DNA from: Acinetobacter courvalinii
GTDB taxonomy: Bacteria; Pseudomonadota; Gammaproteobacteria; Pseudomonadales; Moraxellaceae
NCBI RefSeq assembly: GCF_014635545.1
Contig: NZ_BMDA01000001.1
Location: forward strand, 512,739 to 576,738
Reading direction: 5' to 3'
DNA: 64,000 nt
Below, piece after piece: positions 27,306-37,372 of the stretch (positions are counted from its first letter, which is position 1; every line of letters begins with the position of its first letter). The position numbers and the translations under genes are program-made. The notes beneath the pieces were generated by a model, which did not search any database, was not told where the DNA came from, and was given only the letters and a program-made list of their open reading frames with translations.

Positions 27306-29477
27306 ATGACAACGCAAGCCACCGGGTGGGCTTCGGCATTTAAAGCATTTTTAGATCGCCGTGCCCTGATTATGTTATTTCTTGGTTTCTCTGCGGGGAT
27401 ACCGATTTTACTGATTTTTTCTAGCTTGTCTTTATGGCTAGGTGAGGCGGGCATTGAGAAGAGTGCAGTCACTTTTTTCAGTTGGGCTGCATTGGGATAT
27501 TCTTTTAAATTTGTCTGGGCGCCGCTGATTGATGAATTACCCGTACCATTTTTAACCAAACGTTTAGGTCGACGCCGCGCCTGGCTGCTGATTGCCCAAA
27601 GTTTAATTATCTGTGCAATTTGTATCATGGCATTTTCTGATCCGGCGCTTGGGCAGAGTTATTTGATCCAGATGGCTGTAGGGGCAGTGTTGCTGGGTTT
27701 CTCGGCGGCAACGCAAGATATTGTGATTGATGCCTATCGTATTGAGCTGGCTGAAACCGAAATGCAGACTGTATTGGCATCCACCTACAATGCGGGTTAC
27801 CGTATCGGGATGATTGTTGCGGGCGCTGGAGCTTTGTTCTTAGCTGCTTATCTGGGCACTGCGAAAGGAAACTATATTTACGAGGCTTGGAAATATACCT
27901 ATTTAACCATGGCCGCCGTCATGCTGGTGGGAATCGTTACCACCCTTTGTGTGCGTGAACCACAGGTTAATCGCGTCAATAAACATTACAAAACCACGGA
28001 TTATTATCGACTGGTCTTTGTATTCTTTATTGCAGTCGCGACATTCGTGGTGAGTTATATTTATTCGGGTAATGTCACTGAAGCAATTTCGAAATCTGCA
28101 GATATTAAAGATACAGCCGCATTGTTTGGTCTAGAAGCACTACGCTTTTTGACGGCAACCGCCTCAGCACTCTTGATTGGTTTTGGACTGGTCAAAGTCG
28201 GGGTAGTGAATCAGCAAATGGCGAAAGAAACCTGGGTTGCGCCGATTCTGGACTTCTTTAAACGTTATGGTGTAAAGCTTGCGCTGGTCTTGTTATTGCT
28301 GATTGGCTTTTTCCGTATCTCGGACATTATTGCAGGCGTCATTTCCAATGTCTTTTACCAGGATCTGAACTTTAGTAAAGAGCAGATTGCGGAAGCCGTG
28401 AAGATCTATGGCGTTTTATTTAGCCTGATTGGCGGTTTCCTTGGTGGTTTGCTGGCGCAACGTATGAACATTATGAAACTGATGTTTGTGGGTGCGGTGC
28501 TGGCCAGTTCAACCAATTTGATTTTCATTGGTCTGGTGAAGTCAGGTCAAGCACTGGATCAGGTGCAAGTTCAGGTAGGTGAACAGCATTATCAGGTAGA
28601 TACTGATGAGGTGGGTTACTGGAAGTTGCAAGTACCGAATGAGGTTTTGGCGAAAGCCAATGCAGTTCAGGTCAGTGCCCAGTATCAGAATCAAGCTGAT
28701 TCAAACATTCAACTTGCAGTGCCTTATTTAATTACTTCACAACAGCCACAAATCCAGTTGTTGCCGATTAGCAACGATGATCAGTTAACGCCAAAAGAGT
28801 TAAAACAAAGTCTGGTGGTTAAAGGGCAGTTGGCAGGGATCAAGGCTGAAGATTTAAATGCTGAACGTCCGGTTGTTTTAAAGCTGGATGGTCAGGAATT
28901 TGTCGCGAAAGTTGATTCCAATGGTTTATTTACGGGTGCGGTAGACGGCAAGCTTTTGCAAGCATCTAGCAGCAAAACCATTACCGCTTTGGCGAATCTG
29001 AAAAATAACACTGGCCATGAATTACTGGCAACCCGACAATATCGTATCGATACCACTGCACCTACAGAAGCGCTAGATATTGATATTCAGCCTGTGGCGG
29101 TGATTGATCCAGGGCAGGCTGGCACTGTTGAACTCTCTGGGAAGGTCATTAAGAGCTATAGTTCTTTATGGTTGTATTTGGCGATTATTATCGATAATTT
29201 AGCTTCTGGTTTGGCCGGTGCGGCATTTATCGCCTTCCTATCCAGCTTAACCAGCGTATCATTTACAGCTGTTCAATATGCGATTTTCAGTTCTCTCATG
29301 ACACTCACGCCTAAATTGTTGGGTGGCTATTCGGGAACAATTGTCAGCAATATCGGCTATCCGAATTTCTTTTTAATGACGACTTTAATTGGTATCCCAA
29401 TTTTAGTTCTTGTGGTTTGGGTTGCGAAACTGTTACGTGATCATGAAAACCAGACAACACAGCAGAAAGGTGAATAA
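27306..29477 (+). CDS. ampG: AmpG-like muropeptide MFS transporter with inserted Ig-like domains
   Basis: A 723-residue protein whose membrane part matches AmpG, the inner-membrane importer of anhydro-muropeptides for cell-wall recycling and beta-lactamase signalling: [55 protein letters not shown] and [22 protein letters not shown]. Escherichia coli AmpG is 491 residues. Here about 200 residues (about 415-615) are inserted between membrane segments. They have the rhythm of bacterial Ig-like repeats: [20 protein letters not shown], then [20 protein letters not shown] and [10 protein letters not shown]. gloA starts 2 bp after the stop. Confidence 0.85.
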   Translation: MTTQATGWASAFKAFLDRRALIMLFLGFSAGIPILLIFSSLSLWLGEAGIEKSAVTFFSWAALGYSFKFVWAPLIDELPVPFLTKRLGRRRAWLLIAQSLIICAICIMAFSDPALGQSYLIQMAVGAVLLGFSAATQDIVIDAYRIELAETEMQTVLASTYNAGYRIGMIVAGAGALFLAAYLGTAKGNYIYEAWKYTYLTMAAVMLVGIVTTLCVREPQVNRVNKHYKTTDYYRLVFVFFIAVATFVVSYIYSGNVTEAISKSADIKDTAALFGLEALRFLTATASALLIGFGLVKVGVVNQQMAKETWVAPILDFFKRYGVKLALVLLLLIGFFRISDIIAGVISNVFYQDLNFSKEQIAEAVKIYGVLFSLIGGFLGGLLAQRMNIMKLMFVGAVLASSTNLIFIGLVKSGQALDQVQVQVGEQHYQVDTDEVGYWKLQVPNEVLAKANAVQVSAQYQNQADSNIQLAVPYLITSQQPQIQLLPISNDDQLTPKELKQSLVVKGQLAGIKAEDLNAERPVVLKLDGQEFVAKVDSNGLFTGAVDGKLLQASSSKTITALANLKNNTGHELLATRQYRIDTTAPTEALDIDIQPVAVIDPGQAGTVELSGKVIKSYSSLWLYLAIIIDNLASGLAGAAFIAFLSSLTSVSFTAVQYAIFSSLMTLTPKLLGGYSGTIVSNIGYPNFFLMTTLIGIPILVLVVWVAKLLRDHENQTTQQKGE

Positions 29478-29479
29478 CT

Positions 29480-29881
29480 ATGCGCATGTTACATACGATG
29501 CTACGAGTAGGTAATTTAGAACAGTCTTTAAAGTTCTACACTGAGGTGCTTGGTATGAAATTGCTACGCCAACGTGACTATGAAGAAGGACGTTTTACGT
29601 TAGCATTTGTCGGTTACGGTGATGAAAAAGACAATACCGTACTTGAGCTCACACATAACTGGGATACCTCTAGTTATGACTTGGGTAATGCTTATGGTCA
29701 CATTGCCATTGGCGTAGATGATGCTTATAAAGCCTGTGAAGAAATCAAGGCGCGTGGCGGTAAAGTGGTGCGTGAAGCGGGTCCGATGAAAGGTGGTGTT
29801 ACCGTGATTGCCTTTGTTGAAGATCCAGATGGTTATAAAGTTGAATTGATTCAGCAAGATCAGGATGCCTATAACAACTGA
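29480..29881 (+). CDS. gloA: Lactoylglutathione lyase (glyoxalase I)
   Basis: A 133-residue metal enzyme that converts the methylglyoxal-glutathione hemithioacetal to S-lactoylglutathione. It matches GloA closely: [20 protein letters not shown] with metal-ligand His5, [10 protein letters not shown] with the first Glu, [10 protein letters not shown] with the second His and GYKVELIQ with the terminal Glu. The short form without an insert is the nickel-dependent type. It follows ampG by 2 bp with an AGGTGA site, so the two are co-transcribed. Confidence 0.96.
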   Translation: MRMLHTMLRVGNLEQSLKFYTEVLGMKLLRQRDYEEGRFTLAFVGYGDEKDNTVLELTHNWDTSSYDLGNAYGHIAIGVDDAYKACEEIKARGGKVVREAGPMKGGVTVIAFVEDPDGYKVELIQQDQDAYNN

Positions 29882-29935
29882 TTCTGGCCTGATTGGTTGA
29901 AGATTTTTGAGCTAAAACGCTAGCTTTATTGAAAT

Positions 29936-29995
29936 AGCCCAGTATGATGAGTAATTTGATCGAATGGTTGAATTATTCGCCATATTGGGCTTTTT
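29936..29995 (+). terminator. Long-loop terminator after gloA
   Basis: AGCCCAGTAT pairs with ATATTGGGCT (one G-U pair) across a 36-nt loop and is followed by TTTTT. Because it covers the ATG at 29944, that ATG is unlikely to start the next gene. Confidence 0.6.
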
Positions 29996-30021
29996 CATTA
30001 TTAGTGTGGATAGGGATAGTT

Positions 30022-30990
30022 ATGTTGAAATTATTGGCATTGGACCGCTTTACAATTTTATTGGTTGTGATGGTGATACTGGCAACGTTTTTTCCAGTTT
30101 CAGGTCAGGTTGCACATTATTTTAATATTCTGACGACTGTTGCAATTGCCGTACTTTTTTTCTTGCATGGGGCAAAACTTTCACGTGAAGCTGTGGTTGA
30201 AGGCATGTTGCACTGGAAAATGCATGCTTTAGTGTTTGCTTTTACTTTCTTGGTCTTTCCAGCGATCGGCTTGTTGGCAAAGCCGGTGTTAGAGCCCTTA
30301 CTCGGTCAGCAACTGTATTGGGGCTTCCTGTTCATGTGTTTCTTGCCATCCACGGTGCAATCCTCTATTGCATTTACCTCGATGGCTAAAGGCAATGTGG
30401 CAGGGGCAGTGTGCAGCGCGTCTTTCTCTAATATTGTCGGCATGATGATTACCCCGATTTTAGTCAGCTATTTTATTTTAGGCCAAAGTCAGCATGATTT
30501 TGATCCAACCGAATCGATTCTGCAAATTACTTTATTGCTACTAGTGCCGTTTGTGTTGGGTCAGTTGTTACGCCCTTATATTTTTCCTTATATGGTTAAA
30601 ATGCCAAGTCTGGTCAAGGCTTTCGATCAGGGATCGATTCTGATGGTGGTGTATGGCGCGTTTAGTAGCGCGGTAATTGCTGGTTTATGGCAGCAGGTGA
30701 ATGGCCTGACACTGTTTTATTTAATCTTAGCATGTTCGGTGCTGTTAACCATCGTGATGTTGCTGGCGTTATACGTGCCAAAATGGCTGGGCTTTAGCCG
30801 AGCAGATCAGGTGACAATTTTCTTTTGTGGCTCCAAGAAAACGCTGGCAAGTGGCGTACCGATGGCCCAGATTCTGTTTATCGGACAGCCTTTGGGGATG
30901 ATTGTGCTGCCGATTATGATTTTTCATCAAATCCAGCTCATGGTCTGTGGCATTATTGCGAATCACTGGTCAAAATCGAATCAAGAATAG
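30022..30990 (+). CDS. Bile-acid:sodium symporter-family protein (YfeH-like)
   Basis: A 322-residue inner-membrane protein with about 10 membrane segments, matching the YfeH branch of the SBF (BASS) family along its length: LTTVAIAVLFFLHGAKLSRE, FLPSTVQSSIAFTSMAKGNV, FCGSKKTLASGVPMAQILF and LPIMIFHQIQLMVC. The transported solute is unknown. I start at the ATG at 30022 (MLKLLALDRF) with a GGGATA site, which matches YfeH and lies beyond the gloA terminator; the frame opens earlier at 29944. Confidence 0.87.
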   Translation: MLKLLALDRFTILLVVMVILATFFPVSGQVAHYFNILTTVAIAVLFFLHGAKLSREAVVEGMLHWKMHALVFAFTFLVFPAIGLLAKPVLEPLLGQQLYWGFLFMCFLPSTVQSSIAFTSMAKGNVAGAVCSASFSNIVGMMITPILVSYFILGQSQHDFDPTESILQITLLLLVPFVLGQLLRPYIFPYMVKMPSLVKAFDQGSILMVVYGAFSSAVIAGLWQQVNGLTLFYLILACSVLLTIVMLLALYVPKWLGFSRADQVTIFFCGSKKTLASGVPMAQILFIGQPLGMIVLPIMIFHQIQLMVCGIIANHWSKSNQE

Positions 30991-31020
30991 TTCGCAAAAT
31001 TTAATTTATTGGCGTATAAT
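30991..31020 (+). promoter_or_regulatory. Promoter of rpmE
   Basis: A perfect -10 box TATAAT at 31015-31020 with an 18-bp spacer from a weak -35 box TTCGCA at 30991-30996. It implies an rpmE leader of about 160 nt. Confidence 0.6.
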
Positions 31021-31027
31021 GCTCGCC

Positions 31028-31189
31028 ACTTGTTGGCTTTGCTCTGACCTTTAGAGTCTCGGTGAGTCAAAAGAAATGGTCTGTTGTGGTGTTGATCTGC
31101 ACGTGTGCGAACACGTTGCTTTCCTCATGTTGAGAGTGATCAATTGCGATAACAGCTTAAGCCTTTCTTACTTAATAGGAGCATCGACC
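31028..31189 (+). promoter_or_regulatory. Long structured 5' leader of rpmE (candidate L31 leader)
   Basis: The leader contains a hairpin at 31101-31116 (ACGTGT, GCGA tetraloop, ACACGT) and other possible helices. Ribosomal-protein leaders that bind their own product are known, and L31 leader candidates have been reported in several bacterial groups. Whether this is one is inference from length and the GNRA-capped hairpin. Confidence 0.35.
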
Positions 31190-31414
31190 ATGCGCGCCGA
31201 TATTCACCCTAAATACGAAAAATTAGTTGCTACTTGTTCATGTGGTAACGTTATCGAAACTAAATCTGCGCTTGGTAAAGAAACAATTTACCTTGACGTA
31301 TGTTCAGCTTGCCACCCATTCTACACTGGTAAACAAAAGAATGTGGATACAGGCGGCCGTATCGACAAATTCAAACAACGTTTCTCTGGTATGTCACGTT
31401 CTATCAAACGTTAA
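31190..31414 (+). CDS. rpmE: 50S ribosomal protein L31
   Basis: A 74-residue L31 of the zinc-binding (C+) type, with Cys in CSCGN and [12 protein letters not shown]. It is a large-subunit protein bridging to the 30S head. [14 protein letters not shown] and [11 protein letters not shown] match the family. The ATG at 31190 has an AGGAG site; codons upstream in the frame are leader sequence. It is a monocistronic unit with its own promoter and terminator. Confidence 0.96.
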   Translation: MRADIHPKYEKLVATCSCGNVIETKSALGKETIYLDVCSACHPFYTGKQKNVDTGGRIDKFKQRFSGMSRSIKR

Positions 31415-31425
31415 TATCAAGAAAG

Positions 31426-31453
31426 AAAAAACGGGCAATATGCCCGTTTTTTT
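31426..31453 (+). terminator. Terminator of rpmE
   Basis: Stem AAAACGGGCA with TGCCCGTTTT followed by more T, 12 bp after the stop. Confidence 0.9.
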
Positions 31454-31511
31454 ATGCCTGTAGATTATTCGATTGAGGAACTTATGGCAGTTCCCCAATC
31501 CTGAGAAAGGG

Positions 31512-33602
31512 TTATTGATCCTGTACGTCAGTAAGACGGTCCAGTTTTTTCTGGAAATAATTGCCTTGCAAGAACCGTGCTTCGACATTCCATGCATTGG
31601 CAAACAGGTTCATGTCGTTGAGTTCGGTTAAGAAAATCTCGACAGGTTTTTGCCCGATAAAGTGCAAGATTTTCTCTTGTAGAGCGGCCATTTCTTTTTC
31701 AGCACTCAGCATTTGAGTAAGTTTGCTGTGCAAGCTCAGATATTGAACATCGATTTGCTGCAACATCGAATCGCTATAGAGCGAATCACCAAAACCACGG
31801 ATGGAAATCTCGGCACCGTGCTGACGCAATAGCGCGATTTGTGGCTGCGCTTGTGACAGGTTTTGTTGTAGCGCTTGTTCAGAGAACTGCAAAATTAAAG
31901 GATGAGCTTGCTTGCTGCCAATAATGGTTAATAGTTTCGCCACCAGTTCTGGCAGCTTTTTATCATTCAGCAAGACCTGATGATTGAGGTTTACAATCAA
32001 TTTCGCCTTTGGATATTGGGTAATAAAGTTGTGCAACTGCTTACAGGCTTCAACAAGAATCCAGCGATCCAGTTGAATCGATAGCTCAGGATCATCTTTC
32101 AGGTCGGCAAGATCACTTAAATCCTGCCACTGGTTATTATAGATAAACCCGCCAGATACTTCATAAGTATGGGTGTGTTGATCCTGTTTGTCATAGAGCT
32201 GCTGATATTTTAAATGGATATCGCCTGCATCCAGTTTCTTTTTCAGCTCTTGTAACAGGGTTAACTGCACAGCAACAGGAATATGTTCTGTGGTCAGGCC
32301 AATATCTGCATCAATCTTCGGACTGTTAAATACAGGTAGAGGAACTAGGAAAGCCTTGGTTAACACCTGTTCAAAACGAACTTCATCTGCGATAGGCTGG
32401 GTAATTTCGCAATAGCCTAATTTTAAATGCAGTGGGAAGGTGTAGTGATCGGTCACTACCAATTGCGGTTTTTGTAAGCCATTCAAACCCATCAGCAGGG
32501 AATTGAGCACGCTCTTTGATTCGGCCTGAAATAACGAGACATATAAACCATGTTCTACCTGACAGACCGGCACATTTACCTGTTCTTTAATGAAGTGAGG
32601 AATATTGGCAAAATATGCACGAGTGCCACGCCAATCGGTTTGGAAAACCTCACTTGGACAATTGCTTAAGCTGAATAAAACCAGCGCATTGGCATTGGCC
32701 GGGTGATTGCTAAGCTGGCGGTTAATATGTTGTAAAGCGCTGCTTAGACTGGATGCTTTCTCGGCAGGCGCGGCTGTTGAAGATGTGGCTGCCGCTTGAG
32801 ATGAAGTGCCACATTCAATATTGAGCTGGATTTCATCTTCATTGCCTGAAGGTAAGAATTCCAGTTGAAGGGGATTCTGCTTCACTGTCGCGTTTTGGGT
32901 GCGAAGTTCAAAGCGGCCTTGTTCAAACTGTCCTTGAGAAATCTTTTTAAAGCGCAGTTTAAACTGGCTTAAATCCTCTGGCTGCAACACATCCAGAATC
33001 GGCAAGCCAATTAATTCTTCTGGATTGGCAAAACCAAATAGATTGGCGTATTCGGCATTCACATGCATGTGAATGCCTTCCTGCAAAATAGCAACCGCTT
33101 TATGGCTTTCTGCAACCAGTGATTGTGCTTGCGTTTGTGCGGCTTCCAGTTCATTCAGTAAACGATGTTCTGCTTGCACTAAACGACTATAAGAAAGCGC
33201 ACGAATGATACTGATATAGAATTTTTCTGGTGATTTCAGATTCAGGATGTCATAAATGCCTTTATGAATGTAGCTCTGATATTGATCGGCTTTATAATCC
33301 TCAGGTTCAAGCAGGAGAACAGGCAAATTGGGTTGTGCTGAGGCTTGAATCAGGGAGAGGGTCTGTTCGATTTTTAAGTCGTAGGCCCGACCAAAAATCA
33401 CAATATCCCATGGTAAATTCAGCTGTTTCTCGAAGGTTTTTAGATCATCGAGTAAAGTGGCTTTAATTTGATGGTCTTGAGCTGTAAATAAAGCTGAAAT
33501 CTGATTATAACGAAGCTGGTTGTCATCAATAATCAATAAACGTGTTTCAGTGCGTTTTAATTTTTTAGAGAGTAAAGAATTTCTCACTTTAAAGCTTCCC
33601 AT
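31512..33602 (-). CDS. FimX-like degenerate REC-PAS-GGDEF-EAL protein
   Basis: A 696-residue signalling protein with the domain order of Pseudomonas aeruginosa FimX (691 residues), a c-di-GMP effector needed for type IV pilus assembly and twitching. A receiver-like domain (RLLIIDDNQLRYNQ) is at about 20-140, a PAS domain at about 160-265, a collapsed GGDEF region at about 285-425 and an EAL-fold domain at about 450-690. EAL catalytic motifs are lost: EVSGGF replaces EALLR and RGFGDSL replaces DDFGTG, so it should bind rather than cleave c-di-GMP. It overlaps the PilZ gene by 19 bp. Confidence 0.82.
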   Translation of the reverse strand: MGSFKVRNSLLSKKLKRTETRLLIIDDNQLRYNQISALFTAQDHQIKATLLDDLKTFEKQLNLPWDIVIFGRAYDLKIEQTLSLIQASAQPNLPVLLLEPEDYKADQYQSYIHKGIYDILNLKSPEKFYISIIRALSYSRLVQAEHRLLNELEAAQTQAQSLVAESHKAVAILQEGIHMHVNAEYANLFGFANPEELIGLPILDVLQPEDLSQFKLRFKKISQGQFEQGRFELRTQNATVKQNPLQLEFLPSGNEDEIQLNIECGTSSQAAATSSTAAPAEKASSLSSALQHINRQLSNHPANANALVLFSLSNCPSEVFQTDWRGTRAYFANIPHFIKEQVNVPVCQVEHGLYVSLFQAESKSVLNSLLMGLNGLQKPQLVVTDHYTFPLHLKLGYCEITQPIADEVRFEQVLTKAFLVPLPVFNSPKIDADIGLTTEHIPVAVQLTLLQELKKKLDAGDIHLKYQQLYDKQDQHTHTYEVSGGFIYNNQWQDLSDLADLKDDPELSIQLDRWILVEACKQLHNFITQYPKAKLIVNLNHQVLLNDKKLPELVAKLLTIIGSKQAHPLILQFSEQALQQNLSQAQPQIALLRQHGAEISIRGFGDSLYSDSMLQQIDVQYLSLHSKLTQMLSAEKEMAALQEKILHFIGQKPVEIFLTELNDMNLFANAWNVEARFLQGNYFQKKLDRLTDVQDQ

Positions 33603-35338
33603 AAATCTTGATCAATGGTGTCCATATTCTTTTGAGCCATATATCGCTGAAGGATCGGTTGTTCCTCATCATTCAGCAGTTCAAAATCAAATTGAACAAA
33701 ACTCTGGGTTATTAATTGTGCGTTTAATAAATACACTTTTACTTCCTCTTTCCCCAATCTTAAATAAACAGCTTGGTGTTCTCGAAAAATTTGTGAACCT
33801 GGTAAAATTAAAGTTGTTTTGGTTTCATCCAAATTCTGGTTTTTTAATAAAAGTGTCGGATGATAATTGCTGATATGGCGATCTGCCTGAACCCGTACCG
33901 CACAAGGGAAGATTTCCTGTGCCAGTACTTCCAAACCGAGTTCCAGACTTTTCTCGGTCGATTGTTTGAGCCAACGAATCACACCGCCACGCCAATGCCC
34001 ATGCGATGTTTCTTTAACTAGAATGTATTCTCCTGTTCTTAAGTTTTTTGGTGCCTCCCCAGACCATTTAATACGATAACCGTTCACACTAATATCTAGG
34101 ATATCGGCTTGGTAAACGGCTTTACTTTCACGGCTTAAACGTTGAATTGCCGATTCTTGATTGTCGGTTGAACTTTTTTTGTCCCAGGACGACATAAACT
34201 TTGATTCATTTTGTAGACCGTAACTATGGTCTAATAAGAGTGTTTCTGAAAAATTCTTGGCTTTGGACAGATAGAAGTGGGCCGTAAGTAAACCAAAGCA
34301 GATATGTAATTGAGCGGAATATTCATAACGCTCATGTCGACGCTCTGCCGTGGTACCAAGAATGGTTTGCACATGGAATTTCAATGCAGGGGTTAAATAG
34401 ATCTTCTCATTCTTGGATACATACTCTGCATTTTTGTGTAAGGTCGCGGTGACATGGTCCAGCAGACTATGCGTGCTGATAAAAATATTGGGATTAAAGC
34501 CAGAGCTTTGTTTTTTATTATAAATTGGTGGGTGATCTTTAGTCGTATCGACCACATATTTGGTCAGGTCTGTTTCTTTGGTCAGGATCTGGACCATTTT
34601 TGCCCAGTCAAAACTACACTGGAATAAAGCCTGAATCTCGGATTGACGGATTTGATTGGTATTAAAAATATCCATCAAAATCAATTGTGCATAGGCTTGC
34701 GAGATATTGCTTAAGGCATTGGGTTTACCTTGTATCTGATCCAGATTGGTATGCTGATATTTATGAGTCACGGCGGCATCATAAAGCTGATGGGCAATGA
34801 GCCATTGTCCTGCTACAGGTTCGCTATACAACATATGTTGTTGATAGAGCAGTTGGGTTAGTTGTTGCAAGGACTGAAAAGTGGCTAGCGTTCGTGCGGT
34901 TTGCAGATTTTTCTTTTGGTTAAGCGCGAAGATGGAGAACTTCTGCTGATCGAGCTGATCGTTACTACGACGCACAATATTGATATAGATTGCTGCAAAA
35001 TAACAGCGCAAGAGCATGGCCAGTTCAATAATGTGTTCATTACGGTCTGAACTGATTATGCCCTGATTGAAAAAGTTCTTTTCCAGACTTCCTAACACAT
35101 TTTCAATAGTGGGGTGTAACACCTGCACCAGATCGAAACGTAAGGTTTCAGGGCACTCAAGTTCACTCAGTTCAAGTAAGGCGGCGAATAATGCTTTAGA
35201 GGTATCGCCCAACTGCATGATGGACAAGTTGGAAATCCATTCATTTAGACTTTTCGAATTGGTATCGCAAAAGCTGAGTTTGTCTCGTCTCAAGACAGTT
35301 GGAATTTGAAAAATATCCGAAAAAGCATTATTCATCAT
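33584..35338 (-). CDS. PilZ-domain protein (neighbour of the FimX-like gene)
   Basis: A 584-residue protein, mostly helical for about 400 residues, with a PilZ domain near residues 415-520: an Arg-rich lead-in RLSRESK and the DISVNGYR motif ([DN]xSxxG) that binds c-di-GMP. In Pseudomonas aeruginosa a similar PilZ protein (PA4958) lies next to fimX (PA4959), so a shared c-di-GMP pathway is likely; the exact role is unknown. I start at the ATG at 35338, 13 bp after the epmB stop; the longer frame overlaps epmB. Confidence 0.8.
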   Translation of the reverse strand: MMNNAFSDIFQIPTVLRRDKLSFCDTNSKSLNEWISNLSIMQLGDTSKALFAALLELSELECPETLRFDLVQVLHPTIENVLGSLEKNFFNQGIISSDRNEHIIELAMLLRCYFAAIYINIVRRSNDQLDQQKFSIFALNQKKNLQTARTLATFQSLQQLTQLLYQQHMLYSEPVAGQWLIAHQLYDAAVTHKYQHTNLDQIQGKPNALSNISQAYAQLILMDIFNTNQIRQSEIQALFQCSFDWAKMVQILTKETDLTKYVVDTTKDHPPIYNKKQSSGFNPNIFISTHSLLDHVTATLHKNAEYVSKNEKIYLTPALKFHVQTILGTTAERRHERYEYSAQLHICFGLLTAHFYLSKAKNFSETLLLDHSYGLQNESKFMSSWDKKSSTDNQESAIQRLSRESKAVYQADILDISVNGYRIKWSGEAPKNLRTGEYILVKETSHGHWRGGVIRWLKQSTEKSLELGLEVLAQEIFPCAVRVQADRHISNYHPTLLLKNQNLDETKTTLILPGSQIFREHQAVYLRLGKEEVKVYLLNAQLITQSFVQFDFELLNDEEQPILQRYMAQKNMDTIDQDLWEALK

Positions 35339-35351
35339 TGTGTTATCAATC

Positions 35352-36368
35352 TCAGAACGTTTGAACCCCAAAAAGCGGTGTTTTATTTTTTTCGCCCGCA
35401 ATTTCCCTGACAAGTTTTGGTACCAGATAGCCTGGCAAACTTGCTAATACATCAGTATATATTTGATCTATCTCTGAAGATCTTAAATCAAAATGCTGAG
35501 CCCCTTTGACTTTATCTAAAACATGAAGGTAATAGGGCATTACTCGTGCTTCAAATAAACGGCTACTCAATGCATTTAAAGTTTCTGCAGCATCATTCAC
35601 ACCTTTAAGTAAAACCGCCTGATTAAGCACAGTAATATGGTGGAGTGATAACTGTAATAACTTCGAGCAGGTGAAATCATCCAGCTCAGCTGCGTGATTT
35701 GAGTGTACCACTACTACAATGCGTAGCCTACTGTTTTTTAATATAGAAATCAGCTCATCATCAATACGGTTCGGGATCACAATTGGAACGCGTGAATGAA
35801 TTCTCAATATCTTGAGCTGAGGGAGAGATGCTAGACGTTCTAGCCACAACGCAATTTTTCGGTTACTTAGTGTCAGTGGATCGCCACCACTTAAAATCAC
35901 TTCATTGATCTGTGGATTTTGTTCAATATAGGCTTTGATATTGATCCAGTCGTCATTTTTAGGCAGGTTTTCCTGATAAGGAAAATGGCGACGAAAACAA
36001 TAGCGACAGTGGATGGCACAGGCACCCGTCAGCGTGAGTAAAAAACGCGACTGATATTTATGCAGAACCCCAGCCATTTGATTGGCGGCTTCCTCACCAA
36101 GCGGATCGGTCACGAACTCAGGATGTTCTTCCAGTTCCAGATGATGTGGCAAGACTTGTAGCAACAGAGGGTCTAGAGGATCGCCAATGTTCATTTTTCC
36201 GACGAATGCACGCGGGACGCGCAATTTAAACTGTTCAGAGGCCAAGATTGCCCCTGATAATAGTTGGTCGGTAGATAACTCAAGCAGATTTAACAGCTCT
36301 AAAGGATCAGTAATTAGGTCACTGAGTTGCGATTGCCAGTTTTGCTCTTGATGTAAATAGTTTATCAT
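35352..36368 (-). CDS. epmB: EF-P beta-lysylation protein EpmB
   Basis: A 338-residue radical-SAM lysine 2,3-aminomutase that makes (R)-beta-lysine for attachment to elongation factor P. The iron-sulfur cluster motif CAIHCRYCFRRHFPY (CxxxCxxC, about residues 117-124) is intact, and VILSGGDPLTLSN follows. It is divergent from efp, its target, 89 bp away. It heads a minus-strand group with the PilZ and FimX-like genes. Confidence 0.95.
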   Translation of the reverse strand: MINYLHQEQNWQSQLSDLITDPLELLNLLELSTDQLLSGAILASEQFKLRVPRAFVGKMNIGDPLDPLLLQVLPHHLELEEHPEFVTDPLGEEAANQMAGVLHKYQSRFLLTLTGACAIHCRYCFRRHFPYQENLPKNDDWINIKAYIEQNPQINEVILSGGDPLTLSNRKIALWLERLASLPQLKILRIHSRVPIVIPNRIDDELISILKNSRLRIVVVVHSNHAAELDDFTCSKLLQLSLHHITVLNQAVLLKGVNDAAETLNALSSRLFEARVMPYYLHVLDKVKGAQHFDLRSSEIDQIYTDVLASLPGYLVPKLVREIAGEKNKTPLFGVQTF

Positions 36369-36457
36369 GCCATACGTTAAAAATAGTGTTAGTGTTACAC
36401 CAGTGCGTGTAGTCTAACATTAATAGATTTGAGTTTTAAGTTTGGAGTGCGCCTTTC

Positions 36458-37027
36458 ATGGCCTATTATTCTACAAATGATTTTAAAGCAGGCCTTAAGG
36501 TTATGCTTGATGGTAACCCATGTTCAATCATGGAAAATGAATATGTAAAACCAGGTAAAGGTCAAGCATTTAACCGTGTGAAATTACGTAACCTTCGCTC
36601 TGGTAAAGTATTAGAAAAAACATTCAAATCAGGTGATTCTTTAGAAGCAGCTGATATTGTAGAAGTTGAAATGGACTACCTCTACAACGATGGTGAAATG
36701 TGGAACTTCATGGATCCTGTATCTTTTGAGCAAATCGCTGCTGATAAAACCGCAATGGGTGATGCTGCGAAATGGTTAAAAGACGATTCAAATGAAAAAT
36801 GTACCATCATGTTGTTCAATGGCGTACCTTTGACGGTAAGCCCACCGAACTTCGTTGTACTCAAAATCGTTGAAACTGATCCAGGTGTACGTGGTGATAC
36901 TTCTGGCGGTGGCGGTAAGCCTGCGAAACTTGAAACAGGTGCTGTGGTACGTGTTCCATTATTCGTACAGCAAGAAGAAAGCGTTCGTGTAGATACCCGT
37001 ACTGGTGACTACCTAGAGCGTGCATAA
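36458..37027 (+). CDS. efp: Elongation factor P
   Basis: A 189-residue factor that relieves ribosome stalling at polyproline stretches. The modified lysine is in [10 protein letters not shown] (Lys34), matching EpmAB-type EF-P. The C-terminal block [24 protein letters not shown] is canonical. It is divergent from epmB, and no epmA is visible in the window. A terminator follows. Confidence 0.97.
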   Translation: MAYYSTNDFKAGLKVMLDGNPCSIMENEYVKPGKGQAFNRVKLRNLRSGKVLEKTFKSGDSLEAADIVEVEMDYLYNDGEMWNFMDPVSFEQIAADKTAMGDAAKWLKDDSNEKCTIMLFNGVPLTVSPPNFVVLKIVETDPGVRGDTSGGGGKPAKLETGAVVRVPLFVQQEESVRVDTRTGDYLERA

Positions 37028-37069
37028 TTGTGCCTGTGTAGCTGAGCTACGCAAGATATACAATTATCG

Positions 37070-37100
37070 AAGGGGATGATCAACAATCATCCCTTTTTTT
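37070..37100 (+). terminator. Terminator of efp
   Basis: Stem GGGATGAT with ATCATCCC, loop CAACA and seven T. The following 270 bp up to cstA are AT-rich and presumably hold its promoter; I see no other clear element there. Confidence 0.88.
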
Positions 37101-37372
37101 ATGCCAAAGTATTAGATAAATAATTGTAGTTAGAAGGTAAACTTACAAAGATATTTCTTCTACAGAAAATATAGAAAGGGAAAGCTAAGAGGGTTTGCTG
37201 ACATTTTTTACTGCCATTGCATTATCTTGTACAGCTGTAATCGCTGGTCATTATTTAGAATAGCTAAATTGCATAAGACATGCTTTGTGTCCTCTAAAAA
37301 TGTCCTTTGTCGCACGCATCTGTGAAATGTCAACAGACCCTAACCACGCGTTATGTAATTGAGAGGTTTTGA

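Noticed and set aside
29944-30021. N-terminal extension of the SBF-family transporter
   Set aside because: The first 26 codons fall in the gloA terminator hairpin and are absent from YfeH-type proteins; ATG at 30022 preferred.
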